Source: Akkermansia muciniphila (GTDB lineage Bacteria > Verrucomicrobiota > Verrucomicrobiia > Verrucomicrobiales > V1-33). From it: a DNA stretch of 64,000 bases. Below are positions 49,859 to 58,654 of this stretch, in pieces (position 1 is the stretch's first letter; each line of letters opens with the position of its first letter). The translations under genes and the position numbers were made by a program. Under the pieces are notes generated by a model. The model did no database searches. It saw only the letters and a list, made by a program, of their open reading frames with translations, and was not told the origin of the DNA. The stretch is from assembly GCA_943333275.1 (NCBI GenBank), contig CALQSQ010000001.1, forward strand, positions 49,923 through 113,922, in the 5' to 3' direction.

Positions 49859-49979
49859 TGGGGAAATGTGGAAATTATGAAAAGAGGGGCGTTTAAGATA
49901 GCATCTCCGTTCGCGGGAGCAATGGGTTCCTCGGAAATTCGCCGAGCCCTTCGAGGCTCGGGGTGTGGGCTGGGAATCC

Positions 49980-51272
49980 TCACGGCGATGGTTCCTCCGA
50001 CGGGGGAACAAAAGTCCATTTTGCGAAATGCCCCGAGGAAGACCAACCGGATACCCCCTGCCAGGCGGAAAAGCCCCTGCCATTCTGCCCGGACCAATTG
50101 TAAGTCACGGCATCGGGACCATCTTCGGAGAACCAGGTGTTGGCGTCCACGGTGTTGTTTTTGCCTGCGGCGTAAATTTGGGCCATCGGCTTGCCCTTCT
50201 CCACCCAGAAGGAATTTTCCCGGATCACATTGTTGCTGGCATGCTGGATCCAGAGTTCGGCTTGGGCTTTTTTGTGGAGGGTGTTTTGGTAAAACTGGTT
50301 GGAAACAATCCGGCAGTCCTGCACTTTACCGCGCTCGGCATCGTAACCGCCGAGCGCCAGGCCGGCTTTGTCGTTCTGGTAAATGATATTGTGTCGCACG
50401 GTGATGCCGCTGGTGATAATTTTGGGATTTTCCGCCCCGATCTCAATTCCCAGATCACATCCGGTGACCACATTTTCCTCGATCACAATGTCCCTGCCGC
50501 CATCGACATAAATGCCGGCCGCATAGCCGCCACCGTAACGGCTGCGGGCATAACTCACCCGGTTGCCTTTGCAGACCCCATCCCGGGCGACGGCAGCCGA
50601 ATCGTTGACGATGTCCTTTTCTCCCCCGATGAAATCGATGCCGATGTTGTTCACGCGGAGGATGGTATTGTTCGTCACTGCGAATTTCGTGACATTGCCA
50701 TTGAGTGCAAGGGCTTCACTGGGAGCAGGTTCGCAGTCGGTGATGGTGTTGCCGTCGATGACAATATCCGAATAGGGTGTCTTGGTGTCCGTGCCATAGA
50801 CACCGATGGCGACGGCATTCTTCCCTTTGCAGCGGGCAATGCGGCATTTGCTGATGGTGATGTGGCTGCCGGATCCCTCCAGAATAATGGCCGCGCTTTC
50901 CTTTGGACTGCTGTTGTCCACGAGTTGCAGATTCTCGATGCGCAGGTGACTTTGGTTTTCGACACGAATCAACTGGGAGCCTTTCACGCCCTTGCCGGAT
51001 AGGATCGTCCCGTCTTCGCCCATTAGGGTGATCACGCCTTTTTCAGCCGATCCGGAAACATTCCACTCCACGCGCTGGGAATAGGTCCCGGCATGCACAA
51101 GAACTGAATCTCCCGGGGCGCATTCATCCAACGCCTTTTGGATTCCCGCCCAGGGGCGTTCATTCGATCCGTCCCCCTGCGCGTCGCTCCCGGTCGTCGC
51201 CACATGATACACATCGGCATGGACGGCAGGGATGGCGATTAGGCATGCAAAAAAACGGGTCAGCAAGTTCAT
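49980..51272 (-). CDS. Secreted right-handed parallel beta-helix protein
   Basis: From the ATG at 51272 the 430-residue protein has a signal peptide (NLLTRFFACLIAIPAVHA) and then YHVATTGSDAQGDGSNERPW, the common start of pectate-lyase-like (DUF1565-type) proteins. It continues with repeated beta-helix coils (LRIENLQLVDN, ITISKCRIARC, IVIDGNTITDC, IVIEENVVTGC, ITVRHNIIYQN, CRIVSNQFYQN). No catalytic motif can be fixed by eye. Such proteins are usually polysaccharide lyases or hydrolases or surface-binding proteins. It is 121 bases upstream of the RseP-like gene's start on the same strand. Confidence 0.9.
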   Translation of the reverse strand: MNLLTRFFACLIAIPAVHADVYHVATTGSDAQGDGSNERPWAGIQKALDECAPGDSVLVHAGTYSQRVEWNVSGSAEKGVITLMGEDGTILSGKGVKGSQLIRVENQSHLRIENLQLVDNSSPKESAAIILEGSGSHITISKCRIARCKGKNAVAIGVYGTDTKTPYSDIVIDGNTITDCEPAPSEALALNGNVTKFAVTNNTILRVNNIGIDFIGGEKDIVNDSAAVARDGVCKGNRVSYARSRYGGGYAAGIYVDGGRDIVIEENVVTGCDLGIEIGAENPKIITSGITVRHNIIYQNDKAGLALGGYDAERGKVQDCRIVSNQFYQNTLHKKAQAELWIQHASNNVIRENSFWVEKGKPMAQIYAAGKNNTVDANTWFSEDGPDAVTYNWSGQNGRGFSAWQGVSGWSSSGHFAKWTFVPPSEEPSP

Positions 51273-51282
51273 CGAAAGCGGG

Positions 51283-51310
51283 AGCTTAACCCATGCCTCC
51301 GGGAATTCAA
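51283..51310 (-). promoter_or_regulatory. Candidate sigma-70-type promoter
   Basis: On the minus strand, TTGAAT (51310-51305), a 16-base spacer and TAAGCT (51288-51283) lie ten bases before the ATG at 51272. The match is moderate and the predicted leader is very short. Confidence 0.3.
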
Positions 51311-51394
51311 AAGCGTTATCAACGCATGCTTTCCGCATCCGCGCATCCCTGAAATTGAGTTGCAAAGGCCGCCGATCCCCTGCATGGCCTTCCC

Positions 51395-52009
51395 ATGTCC
51401 CACCCTAACGAACACGTGCTTGTCGTCCGCCGGTCTTTGTTTGACTCCCTTGGTGCCTTCCAGGGGTTGAACACGAATGTGAGCCATTACCTGCCGCATT
51501 TCCTCAATGGGGAAAACAACTTTTTCCTCCCCCGGGATGCCGCCGAGACGGACCCCACACACAAGCAGATTATTCCCTACGCTCTCTTCCATTGTCAGGG
51601 GAAACTCCTGCACTACGTCAGGGGCAAGAAGAGCGGTGAACAACGCCTCGCCGCCAAAGGCAGCCTGGGCATCGGCGGCCACATCAATTCCGAGGATGCC
51701 GAGCAATCATCGCTTGAACGCGATACCTACCTCACTGGCGTGGAGCGCGAAATCAACGAGGAGCTGCGCGTGGGATCCACCTACCAGCAAAGGATCGTGG
51801 CGTTGCTCAATGACGATTCCAGCGAGGTCGGGCAGGTTCACCTCGGCGTCGTTCACGTCTTCGATCTGGCCACCACCGACATTGCTCCCAACGAGGCTCC
51901 CATCACCCAATTGGAATTCCTCACCCGCGATGAACTGGCGGCCCGCCGTGATCAACTCGAGACCTGGAGCCAGATCTGTTTCGATCAATGGGATGCGCTG
52001 CTGGGGTGA
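51395..52009 (+). CDS. NUDIX-like hydrolase
   Basis: The 204-residue protein has a Nudix-box-like segment: a KGSLGIGGHIN start, then EDAEQ and a helix GVEREINEELRV, i.e. G...E...REIxEELxV with about eight extra residues in the loop. An N-terminal region (HVLVVRRSLFDSLGAFQGLN) and a YALFHCQGKLLHYVRGKKSG strand pair precede it. The Glu cluster that binds Mg2+ is present. NUDIX enzymes hydrolyse nucleoside diphosphates linked to another group; the substrate here is unknown. From memory this long-loop subgroup is often annotated simply as a phosphoesterase. Confidence 0.8.
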   Translation: MSHPNEHVLVVRRSLFDSLGAFQGLNTNVSHYLPHFLNGENNFFLPRDAAETDPTHKQIIPYALFHCQGKLLHYVRGKKSGEQRLAAKGSLGIGGHINSEDAEQSSLERDTYLTGVEREINEELRVGSTYQQRIVALLNDDSSEVGQVHLGVVHVFDLATTDIAPNEAPITQLEFLTRDELAARRDQLETWSQICFDQWDALLG

Positions 52010-52126
52010 ACTTCGGTGATGTTTTCTGCAAAGGCACAGGGATGGTGGGCCGAGAGCGTTGGGCGCTAACTTCAGGGCTGGTAATTTTCGGGAGTCCACG
52101 CCATGATGGCATGAACTTCTCCGCTT

Positions 52127-53212
52127 ATGATTTCAAATGCTGTAAAATTTCTCATCGCCCCGTTCTTTTTGCTGAATCTTCAAACGCCGGTCAGCGCGGA
52201 GAGTGAAACGGTCAGCGCCGAATTCATCTACGAAAACGCACCCTTCCCCAGCTGCCACGCCTCGACCATTGCGGAGACGAAGCAAGGACTCATGGCGGCA
52301 TGGTTCGGCGGCAAACACGAGAAATCGCCCGATGTCTGTATCTGGGCTTCGCATCTGCAGGAAGGGAAATGGGCCGCGCCTGTGGAGATTGCCAATGGCG
52401 TCCAGGAAAAGGAACGATTCCCCACCTGGAATCCCGTCCTCTTCCAACCCAAAGCCGGCCCGCTCATGCTCTTCTATAAAGTCGGCCCCAGCCCGGACCG
52501 CTGGTGGGGCATGCTGAAAACCTCCGCCGATGACGGTCAGACCTGGTCCACGGCCACGCGCCTTCCCGATGGCGTGCTCGGACCCATCAAAAACAAGCCC
52601 GTGCAGCTTCCCAATGGCGATATCCTCTGCCCCTCCAGCAACGAAACCCCCGTCGAACCCGACCAATGGAACGTGCATTTCGAGCGCACCTCGGATCTTG
52701 GAAAAACCTGGCAAATCATCGGTCCCGTGAACGACGGCATCGCCATCCACGCGATCCAGCCCAGCATCCTCTTTCTCGGCCCGGAAAAACTGCTCGCCGT
52801 CGGACGCACGCAGAACAACCGCATTTTCAACGTCACTTCCAACGACTCTGGCAAGACCTGGGGACCCATGACTCTGGGCACCCTTCCCAACCCAAATTCC
52901 GGAACCGATGCCCTCACGCTGAAGGATGGCCGGCACCTCATCGTTTACAATCACGTCCCGGGCGACCCAGGCCAGTGGGGCGGCAAACGCACTCCGCTCA
53001 ACCTCGCCATCTCCAAGGACGGCTGCACGTGGCAAGCCGCCCTCGTCCTCGAAAGTGCCCCTGGCGAGTACAGTTACCCCGCCATCATCCAATCCAACGA
53101 CGCCCTCGTCCACATCACCTACACCTGGCAGCGCAAGCGCATAAAGCACGTGGTCATCGATCCGACGAAACTCGTGCCCCGGGAAATGATCGACGGCGCC
53201 TGGCCCAAGTAA
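52127..53212 (+). CDS. Secreted sialidase-fold (BNR repeat) exo-glycosidase-like protein
   Basis: The 361-residue protein has a signal peptide (AVKFLIAPFFLLNLQTPVSA). It then has CHASTIAETKQGLMAAWFGGKHEKSPD, given here as HASTIAE and WFGGKHE, which is typical of the sialidase-like BNR_2 family. Four Asp-box-like motifs follow (SADDGQTW, TSDLGKTW, SNDSGKTWG, SKDGCTW). The catalytic Tyr/Glu pair of true sialidases cannot be assigned by eye. Related bacterial proteins act on rhamnogalacturonan or other acidic glycans. It is probably periplasmic or secreted. Confidence 0.88.
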   Translation: MISNAVKFLIAPFFLLNLQTPVSAESETVSAEFIYENAPFPSCHASTIAETKQGLMAAWFGGKHEKSPDVCIWASHLQEGKWAAPVEIANGVQEKERFPTWNPVLFQPKAGPLMLFYKVGPSPDRWWGMLKTSADDGQTWSTATRLPDGVLGPIKNKPVQLPNGDILCPSSNETPVEPDQWNVHFERTSDLGKTWQIIGPVNDGIAIHAIQPSILFLGPEKLLAVGRTQNNRIFNVTSNDSGKTWGPMTLGTLPNPNSGTDALTLKDGRHLIVYNHVPGDPGQWGGKRTPLNLAISKDGCTWQAALVLESAPGEYSYPAIIQSNDALVHITYTWQRKRIKHVVIDPTKLVPREMIDGAWPK

Positions 53213-53248
53213 TCAGTAATCGAACCAAAAACCCGCCAAAGGAAATAT

Positions 53249-53282
53249 CCTTTTTGCGCGGTCAGCGCCTTCTTGCGGCCAA
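53249..53282 (+). repeat. REP-like GC-rich repeat, copy 1
   Basis: A partial copy of the TTTTTGCGC ... GCGCCTTCTTGCGGCCA element lies immediately upstream of the broken GxxExxY gene. It shares TTTTTGCGC and the distal GCGCCTTCTTGCGGCCAA block with the right arm of the copy at 53746-53777. Confidence 0.7.
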
Positions 53283-53300
53283 TCAACCACCCAGACCACC

Positions 53301-53681
53301 ATGAAAGATCCCATCTTCCAACTTTGCGACACCATCAGAGAAACCGCTTTCTCCCTCCTCACTTATTTGCGGCACGGACACCTTAAGAAAGTCTATGAAA
53401 ACGGTCTCGTCAACCGTTTGAGAAAGCAGGGATTGCAGGCTGAGCAGCAGTTTCCTCTCTTCGTAAAGGACGAGGATGGGACGGTGCTTGGCGATTAAAT
53501 TGCGGATTTGTTCGTGAATCGGGAACTGATCATCGAAATCAAGGCCGTCAAAAATTCGCTGCCAGAGCACACCTCTCAGATTCTAGGCTATTTGCGCTCA
53601 TCGGGGATCGAACATGGGCTGCTCATTAATTTCGGTGCGCCTGTATTGGAGATCAAAAAATACGTCCTTACCCAAATCTGA
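53301..53681 (+). pseudogene. GxxExxY-type protein gene interrupted by an in-frame stop
   Basis: The reading frame from the ATG at 53301 gives 65 residues ending GTVLGD, then TAA (53496-53498), and continues open in the same frame to a TGA at 53679-53681. The continuation reads IADLFVNRELIIEIKAVKN, then LPEHTSQILGYLRSSG, HGLLINFGAP and a final KKYVL. Together the two halves match the GxxExxY family (PDDEXK_3-like), which has a KVYENGL segment, an ADLxVxxxLIxExKA core and LLINFG. The family normally has Tyr after GD/GE, so a single TAT/TAC to TAA change explains the break. Function of intact members is unknown. It is flanked by REP-like repeats. Confidence 0.85.
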
Positions 53682-53694
53682 GGGAGTGCATTTT

Positions 53695-53777
53695 AGCCGC
53701 AAGAAGGCGCAGAAGACGCAAAAATCAGCATGGCAAAGGAAGTCCTTTTTTGCGCTTTCTGCGCCTTCTTGCGGCCA
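53695..53777 (+). repeat. REP-like inverted repeat, copies 2 and 3
   Basis: The left arm 53695-53724 (AGCCGCAAGAAGGCGCAGAA...) and the right arm 53746-53777 are near-perfect inverted copies of the same GC-rich unit, separated by a 21-base spacer. The pair starts 13 bases after the broken GxxExxY gene and ends before the esterase gene start. Such a dyad would fold into a long hairpin and may also act as a terminator. Confidence 0.85.
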
Positions 53778-53864
53778 ACTCTCCCTCCCCTCCGGCTGCA
53801 AACAAGCGCACTCGCGGGTGGCAGGTGCCTTGCGGTCGGTGGCGCGGGTGCTCAACTGCGCGCC

Positions 53865-56456
53865 ATGAGAAATCTTTGCCGCCTGCTTCTTTGTTCCCTC
53901 GCTGTCTCACCATGCTTCGCCCGGGAGATCCCACCGCTTTCTGATGCTGCGCAGGTCAAGCCGGGGGTGCCTGAGGGGAAGATTGAAAAATTCCAGTGGA
54001 CGGAGTCGAAAGTCTATCCGGGCACCGAACGCGAGGGAGCCATTTACATTCCCGCCCAATACAAGCAGGACCAGCCCGCCAATTGTGTCATCTTCCTCGA
54101 TGGCTCCGGATATTTGAACAAGGAGGGCAGTTCCCGCGCCACCATCGTCCTCGATAACCTCATCGCCGCTGGCGAAATGCCCGTGACGGCCGCCATCTTT
54201 ATCAACCCCGGAAACATCCCGGCGAAATTGCCCGGCGCCCAGGCGCGCAGCACGCGGAGTTTTGAATACGACACGCCCGATGGGGTCTGCTCGAAATTTC
54301 TCTCCGAGGAAATCATTCCGATGGTTCGCAAGAAGGTGAACCTGCGCAACGATCCCGCAGGCTGGGCCGTCTGCGGCATTAGCAGCAGCGGCATCGCAGC
54401 CTTCGCGGCGGCGTGGGAACGGCCGGACCTCTTTGGAAATGTCATTTCCCACATCGGGAGTTTCACGAATATCCACGGCGGCTACAACTATCCCGCGCTC
54501 ATCCGCGCCAGCGCCAAGGCCCCCAAGGCTATTCGCGTGTGGATGCAGGAGGGGGAATCGGATCTCGATAACATGCATGGCCACTGGCCGCTGGCCAATC
54601 AGGACATGGCGGCCGCCTTGAATTGGGCAGGCTATGAGCATGCCTTTACCATGACTGGCGGCGGACACGATGGCCGCCCCGGCGGAGCCCTCTTGCCGCA
54701 GGCGTTGAAGTGGGCTTTCCAACCCGCCAAAAAACCCGAACGCGAGGAGCCCAAATCCGACAGCAAGCCCGCCCGCCATCCCGATGCCGATCGCAAGCCG
54801 GGCGTGCCGGAGGGCAAGGTGGTGGAAATGCCGAAATGGCAGAGCAAGATTTTTGCGAACACCGAACGCCAGTGGTGGGTCTATGTCCCCGCTCAATATA
54901 AGAACGACGGCACCGCCGGGCTCATTATCTTTCAGGACGGGCACGATTACCAGAACCGCGACGGAGCCTGGGGCGTGCCGACGGTGCTGGATAATCTCAT
55001 CGCCGCCGGGGACATCCCGCCGATCGTCGCCATCTTCATCAATCCAGGAAATGATCCCTCCAAGGAACTCAAAAATGCCTGGGGCAGCAGCAACCGCAGT
55101 CTGGAATACGATGGCCTTGGCGACCGCTATGCGCGTTTTCTTGTAGAGGAAATCATCCCCGAAGTGGAAAAACAATGGCCCGTCAGCAAGGATCCGGAAA
55201 TGCGCGGGCTCTGCGGCGCGAGCAGTGGCGGCATCTGCAGTTTCACCGCCGCCTGGGAGCGCCCGGATCAATTCCGCCGCGTGCTCAGCACTATTGGCAG
55301 CTTTGTAAATCTGCGCGGTGGCAATGCCTATCCGTATCTCATCCGCAAGACCGAGCGCAAACCCCTCCGCGTTTATCTCCAGGACTCCACCGGCGATCTC
55401 GACAACCCCTTCGGCAACTGGCCGCTGGCCAATCAACAGATGCACGCCGCGCTCGCCTACATGGGTGGCGATGTGAAATTCGACTATCAGGAAGGCTTCG
55501 GGCACAACAGCCATCGTGGCGGGGCCATTTTCCCCGATGCCATGCGCTGGCTCTGGAGAAAGGAACCCACGGCCTCCTCACCCGGCAAAACCAAGGATGA
55601 TCTGGGCGGCGATCTCACGCTCAACAAGCTGCTCATCGAAGGAGAAACGTGGCATCCGCTTGTCGCAGGGCTGGGCTTTGCCGACGGGCTTTCCGGAGAC
55701 GCCGAGGGCAACCTGTATTTCAACGACCTCAAGACCGGTGGCTACTGGCGGGTGACGCCGGACGGCACGAAAACAAAATTCAGCGATGAATTTGGCAGCG
55801 GTGCCAAGCGGGCTCCGGATGGCAGGATCATTTTCTGCACCGGTGCCAAAAAACACGTCGTTGCCATGGACCCGAAATCCCTCGCCATCGAAGTCCTGGC
55901 GGAAAATGTCGCGCCCAATGATCTCGTCGTCACCGCGCAGGGATGGGTTTACTTCACGGATACTGGCAAGGGCGAGGTCGTGTTCATCGATATCAAATCC
56001 AAGGCCATCCACACCGCCGCCAGCGGCATCACCGGTCCCAACGGCATCGGCCTCTCGCCGGATGGCGGCACCCTCGTCGCCAGCGAATACCTCGGCGATC
56101 GCGTCTGGGCCTGGCGCATCCGCGAGGATGGCACACTGGATGCCGGCATGCCCTTCATGACGCTGCGCCGCCCCATCAACCCTGATGCGGAATTCCCCTT
56201 CAACGCCCCGCCTCCCTATAAAAAGGAATCCGGTGGCGATGGCCTCTGCTCGGACGCGCAGGGCCGCTGGTATGTGACCAGTGCCCTCGGCGTGCAGGTG
56301 TTTGATCCCATCGGGCGCGAGTGCGGACTCCTCGTCCACCCCGCCCCCGGCAAGCAGATCGTCAGCGCCGCCTTCGCCGGTGCCGGTCGCGACTGGCTGT
56401 GCATTTCGGCGGGCGATACCATTTACCGCCGCAAGGTCCAGGCCAAGGGCTGGTAA
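53865..56456 (+). CDS. Secreted tandem esterase fused to SMP-30/gluconolactonase-like propeller
   Basis: I start at the ATG at 53865, which opens a signal peptide (NLCRLLLCSLAVSPCFA); an upstream start would run through the repeat. The 863-residue protein has two homologous alpha/beta-hydrolase (Fes/D-type esterase) domains at about 30-290 and 310-570. Each begins PGVPEGK and contains a nucleophile elbow: GISSSG (171-176) in the first and GASSGG (451-456) in the second. Each has an acidic GDLDN-like element and a late His (GGGHDGRPGG, GFGHNSHRGG). A six-bladed SMP-30-like propeller follows (about 590-860: FADGLSGDAEGNLYF, PNGIGLSPDGGTLVAS, GGDGLCSDAQG). Likely an exported carbohydrate esterase or lactonase; the substrate is unknown. 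Confidence 0.9.
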   Translation: MRNLCRLLLCSLAVSPCFAREIPPLSDAAQVKPGVPEGKIEKFQWTESKVYPGTEREGAIYIPAQYKQDQPANCVIFLDGSGYLNKEGSSRATIVLDNLIAAGEMPVTAAIFINPGNIPAKLPGAQARSTRSFEYDTPDGVCSKFLSEEIIPMVRKKVNLRNDPAGWAVCGISSSGIAAFAAAWERPDLFGNVISHIGSFTNIHGGYNYPALIRASAKAPKAIRVWMQEGESDLDNMHGHWPLANQDMAAALNWAGYEHAFTMTGGGHDGRPGGALLPQALKWAFQPAKKPEREEPKSDSKPARHPDADRKPGVPEGKVVEMPKWQSKIFANTERQWWVYVPAQYKNDGTAGLIIFQDGHDYQNRDGAWGVPTVLDNLIAAGDIPPIVAIFINPGNDPSKELKNAWGSSNRSLEYDGLGDRYARFLVEEIIPEVEKQWPVSKDPEMRGLCGASSGGICSFTAAWERPDQFRRVLSTIGSFVNLRGGNAYPYLIRKTERKPLRVYLQDSTGDLDNPFGNWPLANQQMHAALAYMGGDVKFDYQEGFGHNSHRGGAIFPDAMRWLWRKEPTASSPGKTKDDLGGDLTLNKLLIEGETWHPLVAGLGFADGLSGDAEGNLYFNDLKTGGYWRVTPDGTKTKFSDEFGSGAKRAPDGRIIFCTGAKKHVVAMDPKSLAIEVLAENVAPNDLVVTAQGWVYFTDTGKGEVVFIDIKSKAIHTAASGITGPNGIGLSPDGGTLVASEYLGDRVWAWRIREDGTLDAGMPFMTLRRPINPDAEFPFNAPPPYKKESGGDGLCSDAQGRWYVTSALGVQVFDPIGRECGLLVHPAPGKQIVSAAFAGAGRDWLCISAGDTIYRRKVQAKGW

Positions 56457-56484
56457 ACGGACCGCCGTGGCAGCCTTCCAAAAG

Positions 56485-56524
56485 CCTTTTCCTGCGCCTT
56501 CTGCGCTTTTTTGCGGCCATCAAC
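56485..56524 (+). repeat. REP-like GC-rich repeat, copy 4
   Basis: CCTTTTCCTGCGCCTTCTGC followed by GCTTTTTTGCGGCCATCAAC is a rearranged copy of the unit at 53746-53777, placed 29 bases after the esterase stop and just before the convergent PhoX-like gene's end. The TGCGGCCA(A)TCAAC end is shared with copy 1. Confidence 0.65.
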
Positions 56525-56545
56525 TCATTGGCAAGATCGGACCAT

Positions 56546-58174
56546 TCAAGCCTGCTTCCGGCGAATCGCCACCAGGGCGGATTTCGGAGTGCCGCCATCC
56601 GGCCACTTGCTTGGGATGGCCTCGCCCGGGTGCTGAACGTTCACCCACAACTCCGACCCGTCCGGAGAAAGCGTCGGCGAGCAAAATTCCGCTCCGCACG
56701 GAGCCACCGCAAACCTCCTGACCTTGCCGCGCTCCGGGCCATCCGTGAGCGCGACAAAGAGTTGGTTGTTGCCAAATTTTTCCTGCGCCGATCCCGGCAG
56801 TGGTGTGGAATGCATCTTGTAGTCTGTGGTCACTAGCAACGCTCCGCCGGGTGCGAGGGTCAGGTTGTCCTGCCAGACGAGTCCGTTATCCAGGCCCGTC
56901 GACAGGTAAAGGGACGAGTCAAATTCACTGGCTCCGGCGTCGCCATCTTTCTCGCGAATGCTCAGGACTGCACCCGTTATGGCACCATCTCCGTCGGAGG
57001 CGGTATAGGCAGTGAGAGCGACGAATACCTCTCCCGTCTCTGGATGAATTTCCACATCCTCCGGTCTGGACTGGGGCGTGGCCCCGGCGGCACGGGCCGC
57101 CTGGCGGGTCTGGGTGCAGATCTTTGCCAGATCCCAGCCGGCGGCCTTCAGCGTTTCATTCTTATCCGGATGCAGAGGGATCCATTTTCCAGCCTTCGTG
57201 TCCGCCGCATGCAGCACCCCGTCGAGCAGCAGTCGTCGATTGGCGGTCCCTGCGGCGGGGTCAAATTTCCCGGACGACAGAAATTTGTAAATATGCTCGC
57301 CCTGCTTGTCGTCCCCCATGTAGGCCGCCAGACGTCCATCCTTGGTGATGGCAAACGCCACATTCTCGTGACTGAATCTACCCAGCGACGTGTGCTTGAA
57401 GATTTCCCGGGTGCGCGGATCGATTTCCACCAGCCATCCGTAATGCTCGGGCGGCCTGGTGTATTTTGCGCTGCGGATGCAGCCCTTCTCCCTGGTCGTG
57501 GGTTCACCGTAGAAGTCCTGGTAATTTTCCTCCCCGCTGAAAAACGTCCCCCATGGCGAAATGCCCCCGCTGCAATTCGCCACACTGCCGATCACGTGCT
57601 TCTCCCCGCCCACCCAACGGCTGCCCGCCGCCGGCCCCACCAGTGGAATCATGGTATCCAGCCCGTTCATGCGGAAATTTTCCGGCGATGGTTTGACCGG
57701 TCGCCACCTGCCCGTCGTGGCATCGCGTTTCAGGCGCAGGCACGACCCTCCCACGTCCGCCAGAATCCTCGCCTCCAAGGCCTCGTCCTCCGGATGGCGG
57801 TCACGTTCGTTCGCGACAGTCGAGGAATTTTCATGGTTCACCCACAGCCAGCCAGTGTCCGATTCCTCGAGAATAAACGCCATGAAATCATTGTGGTCGC
57901 CAAACTTCAAATCCTGCGGACCAATCACATCCTGCCAGCGCAGCAGCACCTCCATTTCAAACCCAACCGGAATCATCAGCCTGTCCTCACGCGATACCCC
58001 AACCTCAGGAAAGGAAAGCCCGCTCACCGCCGGCCCGTGATCAGGCGCTTCCGCCGCATGCGTCAGAAAATTCGGCATCAATCGATTGGCCGCAGCCACG
58101 ACAGTGCCGGCGGAAAACATCCGCACAAAGTCGCGGCGGTTGTGAAAAGCAGAGGGCGGGGGAGTTGGAATCAT
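56546..58174 (-). CDS. PhoX-like (DUF839) alkaline phosphatase family protein, Tat-exported
   Basis: From the ATG at 58174 the 542-residue protein has a Tat leader (HNRRDFVRMFSAGTVVAAA). The PhoX-type propeller follows: HNDFMAFILEES, LWVNHENSSTV, RMNGLDTMIPLVGPAAGS, CSGGISPWGTFFSGEENYQ (the Glu pair binds Ca/Fe in PhoX), ENVAFAITKDGRLAAYMGDD, RPEDVEIHPETGEVFVALT, and GAEFCSPTLSPDGSELWVNV. PhoX enzymes hydrolyse phosphomonoesters in the periplasm, often under phosphate limitation; no Pho box was identified. It is convergent with the esterase gene, and its upstream side faces the mazEF-like genes. Confidence 0.9.
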   Translation of the reverse strand: MIPTPPPSAFHNRRDFVRMFSAGTVVAAANRLMPNFLTHAAEAPDHGPAVSGLSFPEVGVSREDRLMIPVGFEMEVLLRWQDVIGPQDLKFGDHNDFMAFILEESDTGWLWVNHENSSTVANERDRHPEDEALEARILADVGGSCLRLKRDATTGRWRPVKPSPENFRMNGLDTMIPLVGPAAGSRWVGGEKHVIGSVANCSGGISPWGTFFSGEENYQDFYGEPTTREKGCIRSAKYTRPPEHYGWLVEIDPRTREIFKHTSLGRFSHENVAFAITKDGRLAAYMGDDKQGEHIYKFLSSGKFDPAAGTANRRLLLDGVLHAADTKAGKWIPLHPDKNETLKAAGWDLAKICTQTRQAARAAGATPQSRPEDVEIHPETGEVFVALTAYTASDGDGAITGAVLSIREKDGDAGASEFDSSLYLSTGLDNGLVWQDNLTLAPGGALLVTTDYKMHSTPLPGSAQEKFGNNQLFVALTDGPERGKVRRFAVAPCGAEFCSPTLSPDGSELWVNVQHPGEAIPSKWPDGGTPKSALVAIRRKQA

Positions 58175-58373
58175 GGGCCGGAGGAGGACTGTTGACGTCT
58201 GACCACCACCGTCTTCAGGGGAACCCTGAAGGCAAGAAACATCTTGGTTCACATGAGCGGGCTGTCCTCATATTTACGTGATCCCGCGCCTACAGCGTTC
58301 CTTTCATCATCCAATGCTAGCCCAATGGGGCTGACGGGCTGGATGCTCTCGCCACGGTTTGTCCTTAAATCCA

Positions 58374-58401
58374 TTGCGATGCGTCCAGTGAATGCTATTT
58401 T
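58374..58401 (+). promoter_or_regulatory. Candidate promoter of the MazEF-like operon
   Basis: TTGCGA (58374-58379), a 16-base spacer and TATTTT (58396-58401) lie ten bases before the antitoxin ATG at 58412. The predicted leader is only a few bases long. Confidence 0.35.
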
Positions 58402-58411
58402 GCAGCCAACT

Positions 58412-58654
58412 ATGACTGCAAAAACTCTCACTTTGCGACTGCATCCCGAGAATTACGAGCGGGCCGTCGCCTTGGCGGACCGCCGCCATCAGAGTCTGAA
58501 TCGCCTCTTTCAGGAGGGCTTGGAACTCCTTATCGCTCAAGAACAGGACAAGCAACTTTTCGACGATTTCTCCCTGATTGCCGAAGCAGGCGAGGAGGAA
58601 ACCGATGTGGACTTTGCCCTCCCAGGACAACTCCAAGCCACGGACGCGAAGTGA
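58412..58654 (+). CDS. Antitoxin, ribbon-helix-helix type (MazE-like role)
   Basis: The ATG at 58412 gives an 80-residue protein. The N-terminal segment KTLTLRLHPENYERAVALADRRHQSLNRLFQEGLELLIAQEQDK reads as a short strand plus two helices, the ribbon-helix-helix layout (blocks here: KTLTLRLHPENYERA, SLNRLFQEGLELL). An acidic tail (EEETDVDFALPGQLQ) probably wraps the toxin. Its TGA stop overlaps the toxin's GTG start by four bases (GTGA), the classic arrangement for translational coupling in toxin-antitoxin operons. A longer reading from 58244 has no support. Confidence 0.85.
   Translation: MTAKTLTLRLHPENYERAVALADRRHQSLNRLFQEGLELLIAQEQDKQLFDDFSLIAEAGEEETDVDFALPGQLQATDAK

Noticed and set aside
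53907..55514. 535-codon minus-strand ORF
   Set aside because: It is antisense to the tandem esterase gene and has no domain; its repeated look comes from the duplicated esterase.
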